This document shows, one piece after another, positions 21,557 through 26,915 of a stretch of 26,915 nucleotides of DNA. Position numbers and translations under genes: made by a program. The number at the start of each line of letters is the position of its first letter. Within the stretch, counting starts at the first letter, position 1. A model generated the notes under the pieces. That model made no database searches. It saw only the letters and a list, made by a program, of their open reading frames with translations, and was not told the origin of the DNA. This DNA comes from Anaerocolumna xylanovorans DSM 12503 (GTDB lineage: Bacteria; Bacillota; Clostridia; Lachnospirales; Lachnospiraceae). The stretch is taken from NCBI RefSeq assembly GCF_900143645.1, contig NZ_FRFD01000010.1, positions 1 through 26,915 of the forward strand, written 5' to 3'.

Positions 21557-22330
21557 CTAATTTCCGCATTCTATACTAATTTCATTGAATTTTCCCAGAA
21601 TATCTTCAATTTTTAACTCTTCTTTTTCTTTTCCCTTCTTGTCTATGACAGCTTCTCCCTTATGAAACATCAAAAGTCTGCTGCCGTATTCTATCGCATA
21701 TCTTAGGTTATGGGTAACCATAATGGTAGTCAGCGCTTTTTCTTTTACTATGCGGTCAGTCAGTTCCATAATGGTTTCCGCTGTTTTCGGATCAAGGGCT
21801 GCCGTATGTTCATCCAGGATGAGGAATTCAATTGGTGTTATGGTAGTCATTAACAGCGCCAGCGCCTGCCGTTGTCCTCCGGAAAGGGAGCCGACTGTGA
21901 TATCCAGCTTATCCTCCAATCCAAGCCCCAGTACTTTTAAGCTTTCCCTATAATAATCAATCCGTTTCTTATCCGTTCCTCTGCCAAGGTGAAAGCTCTT
22001 ACCCTTGTTGTCTGCCAGGGAAAGATTCTCTAAGATTGTCATGGAAGGGCAGGTTCCCATTGCCGGATTCTGGAATACTCTTCCAATGTTCCTTATACGC
22101 TTATATTCCGGCTTCTTTGTAATGTCCGTATCATTTATTATTATTGCCCCTCTGTCTAAAGGAATACTCCCGCAGATAATATTCAGCAGAGAGGTTTTGC
22201 CGGAACCGTTGCTTCCAACAATGGAAAGGAACTCTCCCTTTTCTACCTTGAGGTTAAAATCATGAAAAAGGCACATTTCGTTAATGGTTCCAGGATTATA
22301 ATATTTCGAAATGTCTTTTAATTCAAGCAC
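21557..22330 (-). CDS. trpZ: ABC transporter ATP-binding protein, tryptophan-type uptake system
   Basis: The 257-residue protein is the motor subunit. It has the Walker A box GSNGSGKT (39-46), the signature LSGGQRQ, Walker B with LILDEHTA, and the switch His in VTHNL. It starts with GTG inside the end of the permease gene (8-base overlap), which signals translational coupling. The gene is third in the trpXYZ-like operon. Its last 26 codons are duplicated at 19592-19671. The tryptophan assignment rests on the T-box upstream and on operon type, not on this sequence. Confidence 0.9.
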   Translation of the reverse strand: MLELKDISKYYNPGTINEMCLFHDFNLKVEKGEFLSIVGSNGSGKTSLLNIICGSIPLDRGAIIINDTDITKKPEYKRIRNIGRVFQNPAMGTCPSMTILENLSLADNKGKSFHLGRGTDKKRIDYYRESLKVLGLGLEDKLDITVGSLSGGQRQALALLMTTITPIEFLILDEHTAALDPKTAETIMELTDRIVKEKALTTIMVTHNLRYAIEYGSRLLMFHKGEAVIDKKGKEKEELKIEDILGKFNEISIECGN

Positions 22331-23231
22331 GGGAATTCACCTTCCTTTTTCTGTCATTGCTAAGTATTAAAATTGCAAGGAACAATACTGCTGTTATCAG
22401 TTTCATATCCGATGGAGAAAGACCAATGGCAATGGCAATGGAAACACAAGCCTTATAAATTATTGTACCGATTATTACGGCTGTCGTCGCTTTTACTTTT
22501 TCTTTTCTTCGGAAGAGATTGATTCCGATAATTACACTGGCAAGCCCTATAACAATGGAGCCGGTTCCTGATGATATCTCAAAGAAGCCGCTTTTCTGGG
22601 TATAGATACAGCCTGAAAGTGCTACAAGTCCATTTGCCAGTGCAAGGCCTACTATTTTTACAGTCCCCTTATCCTTTGCCAGTGAAGTTACCAATACCTC
22701 ATTATCCCCTACCGCCCGAAGCAGATAGCCCGATTTTGTCTTCATGTAAAAATCCAGCAGAAGCTTCATAAACAGGGCAATAAAAAGTAGGATAATAAGT
22801 GTCTCATAGGGTTTTACTGCTTCCGGCACGAGTTTTTTTAGAAATGCATTTTCAAAGATGGTATCCTTATCAAATATTGCAACATTGGATCTTCCGGCAA
22901 TCCTTAAATTTATAGAATACAGGGCCGTCATCATAATAATACCTGACAGCAGATCTCTTACTTTGAATTTTACATGGATTATTCCCGTTAAGGTTCCTGC
23001 AAGGGTTCCGGCTATAAAGGCAAACAAAAGCGTTAAGACCGGGTTTACTCCTTTTAATATTAAAACCGCCGCTACGGCACCTCCCAAAGGGAAAGTGCCG
23101 TCTACGGACAAATCAGGAAAATCCAGAATTTTATAGGTAATATAAACTCCAAAGGCTAAAATCGCATAAACTAAGCCTTCTTCCAGTACACCGGTAGCAA
23201 TATCGATAATGGTCTGTAAAATGTATGCCAT
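22323..23231 (-). CDS. trpY: ABC transporter permease, tryptophan-type uptake system
   Basis: The 302-residue integral membrane protein has about eight to nine hydrophobic helices and the branched-chain/ribose permease pattern, with ILDFPDLSVDGTFPLGGAVA near the start and GLALANGLVALSGCIYTQ in the second half. It forms the channel for the substrate delivered by the binding protein. GAAAGGAAATCACA precedes the ATG. It lies 33 bases after the binding-protein gene and overlaps the ATPase gene. Confidence 0.9.
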   Translation of the reverse strand: MAYILQTIIDIATGVLEEGLVYAILAFGVYITYKILDFPDLSVDGTFPLGGAVAAVLILKGVNPVLTLLFAFIAGTLAGTLTGIIHVKFKVRDLLSGIIMMTALYSINLRIAGRSNVAIFDKDTIFENAFLKKLVPEAVKPYETLIILLFIALFMKLLLDFYMKTKSGYLLRAVGDNEVLVTSLAKDKGTVKIVGLALANGLVALSGCIYTQKSGFFEISSGTGSIVIGLASVIIGINLFRRKEKVKATTAVIIGTIIYKACVSIAIAIGLSPSDMKLITAVLFLAILILSNDRKRKVNSRA

Positions 23232-23264
23232 TGTGATTTCCTTTCTATGGCTTTTCCTATTGTG

Positions 23265-24257
23265 TTATTCTGCTATGGAATCAAACATTTCCTTGGCGGA
23301 ATCGGTAAGGTCTTTTGGTAAGTCAATTCCCAGGTCCTTTGCTGCGGCTGTATTTCCGTAGAAAGCTGCCTGATCGATTATTTCAAAGTTCATATCGGAG
23401 GCTTTCTTCTCGCCTTTTAAAACTTTAGCAGCCATCTTACCGGTCTTAACGCCAAGGTCATAGTAATCAATTCCGACCGTTGCCAGACAGCCTTTTTTAA
23501 CCTGCTCTATCTCACTTCCAAAAACGGGAATTTTCTTTTCTCCTGCTTTCTTTAAGATTACAGGCAGGGAACTTACTACTGTATTGTCGGTAAGGTTGCT
23601 AACGCAATCTACTTTGGTTAAGAGATTGTCTGTTGCCAGTGGAATATCTGCTGTTGCGGTTATTCCGCTTTCTACTATTTCAAAGCCATAATTTCCAGCC
23701 AATGCTTTGTACTCTTCTATGGCGGATACGGAGTTTGCTTCACTGGTGTTGTAGAGGATGCCTATTTTCTTAGCATCCGGAAGTATTTCTCTTATCATCT
23801 TTAGCTGCTGTTCTACCGGAAGTTTATCACTGGTTCCGGTTACATTTCCAGCCGGTGTCTTATCATCATTTGCAAGCTTTGCCAGTACCGGGTCTGTTAC
23901 AGCGGTAAAGATTACCGGTATCTTTGTATTCTTAGCGGCACCGTAAGCATTTTGTGCCATAGGTGTTGCAATAGCACAGATTAAGTCTACCTTCTTTGAT
24001 ACAAAGCCGTCTGCTATCTGCCCTGCCAGAGAATTATCTGCCTGGGCGTTCTCATATTCTACCTTTAAGTTCTTTCCTTCTTCATATCCTTCGCTTTTTA
24101 GTCCTGCCAGGAATCCTTCCCTGCAATTGTCAAGGGATGGATGTTCTGCATACTGACCAATACCAATGGTCACCGTATCCCCTTTTCCTGCGCTGCAGCC
24201 GTACAGCAGAGCCATCATAAGCACAAATACCATCATTCCAGCAATTCTTCTTTTCAT
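23265..24257 (-). CDS. trpX: ABC transporter substrate-binding lipoprotein, tryptophan-type
   Basis: The 330-residue protein begins MKRRIAGMMV with a lipobox LLYGC (Cys21), so it is a membrane-anchored receptor. The mature part matches the ABC_sub_bind (TrpX) family: IGIGQYAEHPSLDNCREGFL, PVIFTAVTDPVLAKL, the NVTGTSDKLPVEQQLKMI region and VATVGIDYYDLGVKTGKMA split by family-typical residues. Relatives are often called tryptophan/tyrosine transporters. AAGGAGG lies 8 bases before the ATG. It is the first gene after the T-box, and its UGG specifier supports tryptophan as substrate. Confidence 0.92.
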   Translation of the reverse strand: MKRRIAGMMVFVLMMALLYGCSAGKGDTVTIGIGQYAEHPSLDNCREGFLAGLKSEGYEEGKNLKVEYENAQADNSLAGQIADGFVSKKVDLICAIATPMAQNAYGAAKNTKIPVIFTAVTDPVLAKLANDDKTPAGNVTGTSDKLPVEQQLKMIREILPDAKKIGILYNTSEANSVSAIEEYKALAGNYGFEIVESGITATADIPLATDNLLTKVDCVSNLTDNTVVSSLPVILKKAGEKKIPVFGSEIEQVKKGCLATVGIDYYDLGVKTGKMAAKVLKGEKKASDMNFEIIDQAAFYGNTAAAKDLGIDLPKDLTDSAKEMFDSIAE

Positions 24258-24363
24258 AAATATAACCTCCTTATATGCTTTCGATTATATCAGGCTGTGT
24301 TGGCAGGCCCTATTTTTGGGTGACTGTTACTTTTCGTGGCCATGTCTTTTATCTGTTTTTGCA

Positions 24364-24627
24364 TAAAAAAACGCCTCAAGTTATATTAACTTGAGACGAA
24401 TATTATCCGCGGTACCACTCAATTTGACAAAAGTCCACTTTATCATATACCAACATATATGCCATACTGGTAACGGCTATGGTCGCCGTCAACGCCTACT
24501 CTACTTCGGGTTGCCCTCAAAAGTCCATTCAGCAGATGTATCCATACCCTTTTCCACCAATAAGGGCTCTCTGTTATGAATTCCAATTGCCTACTTCTCT
24601 TTCTCAACGGTTTTACTTATTTGTATT
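24364..24627 (-). ncRNA. T-box riboswitch, tryptophan-specific (UGG specifier)
   Basis: Read on the minus strand the leader has the T-box order: AGAGAG and GGTG in stem I, a specifier region GCTGAATGGACTTTT, the T-box core AGTGGTACCGCGG (24419-24407), then a terminator CGTCTCAAGTT (24398-24388) with AACTTGAGGCG (24382-24372) and seven T. The specifier triplet is TGG at 24527-24525, the tryptophan codon, after the usual GAA and before a purine. Uncharged tRNA-Trp should stabilise the antiterminator and switch on the transporter operon, whose first start codon is about 107 bases downstream. Confidence 0.92.
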
Positions 24628-24630
24628 TTT

Positions 24631-24659
24631 ATAGTAATATGCATGAGATGATTTGTCAA
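24631..24659 (-). promoter_or_regulatory. Promoter of the T-box/trpXYZ operon
   Basis: On the minus strand TTGACA (24659-24654) and TACTAT (24636-24631) are 17 bp apart, placing the start just before the T-box leader. Confidence 0.8.
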
Positions 24660-24672
24660 GTGTAATTATTTA

Positions 24673-26130
24673 TTAAATTCCATTTAATTCTTGATATATA
24701 TTTTTAGCATATGAATCTGTCATTCCGCTAATATAATCTGTAACCATCAGAAATCTTAAATACAGATTTTCAGCCTCGTCTTCTGTCTTTGCACATCTAT
24801 AATCTTCCTTGTAATTTGCAGATATTATGCTTATTAATTTTTTATCAGCTTTTGATATCTGGTACTCTTCATTCTCCGCATCGCTTTCAACGTCCCAATA
24901 CAGAGCCGCATAAATAAAATCATCCATTAATGCACTGATAATTTTCTTCGCAGATAATTCCAACTTTAATATTTCATTATTGTCATATACAAATTCAATC
25001 ATTGCACCTTTTAGGATTTTTATTGATTCCTGATGATTGGTTTCATAAAACATATCTTGTTTAAATATACCATTCATAATATCATCATAATTTTTTGAAA
25101 ATCTATAAGATACTACGTACATCAGCCATTTTCTTACAAGTTCCATCCATTTCTGGAAAGCCACCAAATCGCTTTCTGTACCGCTTCCAGTCTCGTCAAT
25201 ACGTTTCTTTAAGTCTGAAATCAGTTCCTGGGTATATTTCTTATAAGAAGGATTCGCAATTTCACTTGTCTTTCTGTCAAAATACTCAATAAATTGATCT
25301 ACCGAAAACAAGTTCTTTTTTAACGCATCTTCTAAATCGGCAGTGGCATATGCTATGTCGTCCGCTGCTTCCATTAAGTAAACAAGGGGATGACGGATAT
25401 ATTCTTCTCCATTCTTTGTCCCTGTAGCACCGCAAACCAATTCCATTGTATTTCTTTCTGCATAAAAATACCCTAACTTATGCTTTTTTACATCCTCATC
25501 TTTCGAATTAAAACCAATTGAACTCGTGGGATATTTTATGAGTGTATTTAACACCCCATAAGTCAGATTTACATCATATCCTTCTTGATTATTTTTTACT
25601 TTTGAAAGAATTCTCAAGGCCTGTGCATTACCTTCAAAATTCTCTAAGTCCATTTTCATTTGCTCTTTCAGAACTTTGGCAACCGGTTTACCCTTATATT
25701 TAAAATTTTTATTTTGAAATTCTTTTCTAAACCATTCTCCAATAACTACTTCTCCAAAATGGCCAAATGGCGGATTTCCAATATCATGCAGCAATCCTGC
25801 ACAGGACAGCATTACCGGTATTTCATCCGTGACTTCACTATTGTTTCTAAAAACCTCCTGCAAGTAAGGAGTAATGTTCCTTGTTATCATTATCCCCAAT
25901 TGCCTTGCAATAGTAGAAACCTCAATTGAATGCGTTAATCTGGTTCTTACAAAATCACTTTTATCCAATGGAAATACTTGTGTCTTATCTTGCAGCCTTC
26001 TAAATGCAGCACTCGATATAATTGACTCATAGTCCTTTTCCAAATCACTTATCGGATATCTTATAAAAATATCCGGCTCTTGCTCCCTCTCTACTTGTGT
26101 ATCTAATGACAATAATTTAGTCCACTCCAT
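24673..26130 (-). CDS. dgt: dGTPase-family HD-domain triphosphohydrolase
   Basis: The 485-residue protein belongs to the dNTP triphosphohydrolases, which split dGTP or other dNTPs into the nucleoside and triphosphate. The family's lead-in AAFRRLQDKTQVFPL is at about 41-55. Metal ligands are H67 (RTRLTHSIEV), H115-D116 (AGLLHDIGNPPFGHFGE) and the Asp in YLMEAADDIAYATADLED. Length is normal for the Dgt branch. The ATG follows AGAGAGGTACATT. It is a single gene, facing the same way as the trp operon but ending before that operon's promoter. The CRISPR array upstream has no visible functional tie. Some members defend against phage by draining dNTPs; this one could simply be housekeeping. Confidence 0.9.
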   Translation of the reverse strand: MEWTKLLSLDTQVEREQEPDIFIRYPISDLEKDYESIISSAAFRRLQDKTQVFPLDKSDFVRTRLTHSIEVSTIARQLGIMITRNITPYLQEVFRNNSEVTDEIPVMLSCAGLLHDIGNPPFGHFGEVVIGEWFRKEFQNKNFKYKGKPVAKVLKEQMKMDLENFEGNAQALRILSKVKNNQEGYDVNLTYGVLNTLIKYPTSSIGFNSKDEDVKKHKLGYFYAERNTMELVCGATGTKNGEEYIRHPLVYLMEAADDIAYATADLEDALKKNLFSVDQFIEYFDRKTSEIANPSYKKYTQELISDLKKRIDETGSGTESDLVAFQKWMELVRKWLMYVVSYRFSKNYDDIMNGIFKQDMFYETNHQESIKILKGAMIEFVYDNNEILKLELSAKKIISALMDDFIYAALYWDVESDAENEEYQISKADKKLISIISANYKEDYRCAKTEDEAENLYLRFLMVTDYISGMTDSYAKNIYQELNGI

Positions 26131-26246
26131 AATGTACCTCTCTGATAAAACTTCTAATAATATAATTGATTGCTAGCTTTATTCGTGACAGTACTTATCA
26201 CTCCAAAGCTGAACTTCAATATATGTGTACTGCTCTTTAACGCTGC

Positions 26247-26507
26247 TTAGAAACCAGCTGGCATCCCCATTAGATTTGAACTTATGTTACTAAGCGGTAA
26301 TTTGATGATTTTACCTTTATCAAACCTATTGTATAACCATTCTTCGGTTCTGATTCTTCACGGATAATAATTTTCAAAATCTGCAAATCGACCAAATGCT
26401 GTTCCGTTATATTTATTCGATAAATCTTTAGTCTTTGCAAAAGCTTCTGTCTTTGATAGCCTTGTAATACTATTTAAAGGAGAATGATTTTGATTACAAT
26501 AATTTAT
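26247..26507 (-). pseudogene. Degraded coding region with an internal stop
   Basis: On the minus strand a frame of 87 codons is open except for one TGA at 26360-26358. Before the stop it reads LSKTEAFAKTKDLSNKYNGT and AFGRFADFENYYP; after it, RIRTEEWLYNRFDKGKIIKL and PLSNISSNLMGMPAGF, ending in TAA at 26249-26247. CGA to TGA is the simplest explanation of the stop. There is no start codon or ribosome site, so the 5' part is gone. The look suggests the C-terminal domain of a larger protein such as a polymorphic toxin, but the family was not identified. Confidence 0.5.
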
Positions 26508-26679
26508 TTATAGTACATGTCTCCTGCCTATCTTACTAACCATGCAATCGTATATTATATAAATCACCTCGGGTTTGCATTTGCCAACAGATACGAATTA
26601 ATTTGTACTATTAATAATACACCTAGATACATAATTTTACCACATCAAGTAATGTATGAATCAGTTTTTTCCAAAGTTG

Positions 26680-26915
26680 TTTTAAAATCCTTAAAGGTAA
26701 TCTATAAACTCTGATAAATCGGATTCTATCCCCGACAACTTTTGAGTTTCAAATCCTTAGAGGTAATCTATAAACTGTATCTGTAATGTTCGATTTTCTC
26801 ATAGGCAACCTGGTTTCAAATCCTTAGAGGTAATCTATAAACCTATCCCCAATAATTTTTGAAATATCATTCATTTTATGGTTTCAAATCCTTAAAGGTA
26901 ATCTATAAACTTACC
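26680..26915 (-). CRISPR. CRISPR array, leader-distal end (continues beyond the window)
   Basis: Four 30-bp repeats lie at 26680-26709, 26746-26775, 26813-26842 and 26881-26910, with spacers of 36, 37 and 38 bp and the start of a fourth. The plus-strand repeat is GTTTCAAATCCTTAGAGG plus TAATCTATAAAC; position 15 is G in the middle two and A in the outer two. The first repeat has two more changes, as terminal repeats often do. The reverse complement ends GGATTTGAAAC, the usual crRNA 5' handle of type I-B/III arrays, so transcription probably runs right to left and the leader lies outside. No cas gene is in the window. Confidence 0.93.

Noticed and set aside
24673..26130. HD-domain protein near CRISPR as a possible Cas3 HD nuclease
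   Set aside because: The motifs (RRLQDKTQVF, HDIGNPPFGHFGE) and length are those of dNTP triphosphohydrolases, and no helicase part is present.
26517..26714. 65-codon plus-strand frame running into the array
   Set aside because: It overlaps the first CRISPR repeat and has no ribosome site.

Overview
The window looks like chromosomal DNA of a low-GC, spore-forming, motile anaerobic Firmicute, most likely a clostridial relative in the Lachnospiraceae. Pointers are strong AGGAGG-type ribosome sites, TTGACA/TATAAT promoters, a T-box riboswitch, a LysM plus GH18 spore-cortex-type protein, a chemotaxis receptor, plant-polysaccharide-type carbohydrate enzymes and a CRISPR repeat ending in GAAAC. 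No rRNA, tRNA, transposase or integrase gene was seen.

Layout. 1-10.5 kb is well-kept housekeeping and accessory DNA: the tail of an unidentified gene, an aldo/keto reductase behind a MerR-type promoter, a tldD-pmbA peptidase pair, an intracellular GH2 glycosidase, a PNPOx/NimA-like protein, a choice-of-anchor A protein with a Pro/Thr repeat stalk, and a soluble chemotaxis receptor with a C-terminal Cache-like sensor. 10.5-21.5 kb is a mosaic, in places clearly more AT-rich, with intact genes (GNAT acetyltransferase, DUF2264 protein, small membrane protein, LytTR regulator, LysM-GH18 protein, a BlaI/M56/secreted-protein operon, a matrixin-like protease plus lipoprotein) separated by orphan gene ends. 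I found 3'-end fragments of a GNAT gene, a GH94-like phosphorylase gene, the small membrane protein gene and the ABC ATPase gene, and an internal fragment of the secreted-protein gene. 21.5-24.7 kb is a trpXYZ-type ABC transporter operon on the minus strand under a T-box whose specifier reads UGG. 24.7-26.9 kb holds a dGTPase-family HD protein, a degraded coding region and the leader-distal end of a CRISPR array that runs off the window.

How the parts work together. The best candidate for something undescribed is the minus-strand operon at 16.9-19.4 kb: a BlaI-type repressor, an M56 sensor peptidase that lacks the BlaR1 penicillin-binding domain, and a secreted protein whose C-terminal module matches the sensor's extracellular domain. 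A third, broken copy of that module lies next door. Second is the 80-bp near-identical repeat of the 3' end of the ABC ATPase gene, which brackets the protease/lipoprotein pair as if a roughly 2 kb cassette had entered the end of that gene. The trp operon is a clear regulatory unit: low charged tRNA-Trp should open the T-box and raise tryptophan uptake. The CRISPR array has two spacers that share a 20-nt stretch differing only by transitions.

Limits. All family calls come from reading motifs by eye. No searches, alignments or folding programs were run, so remote calls and remnants carry lower confidence.
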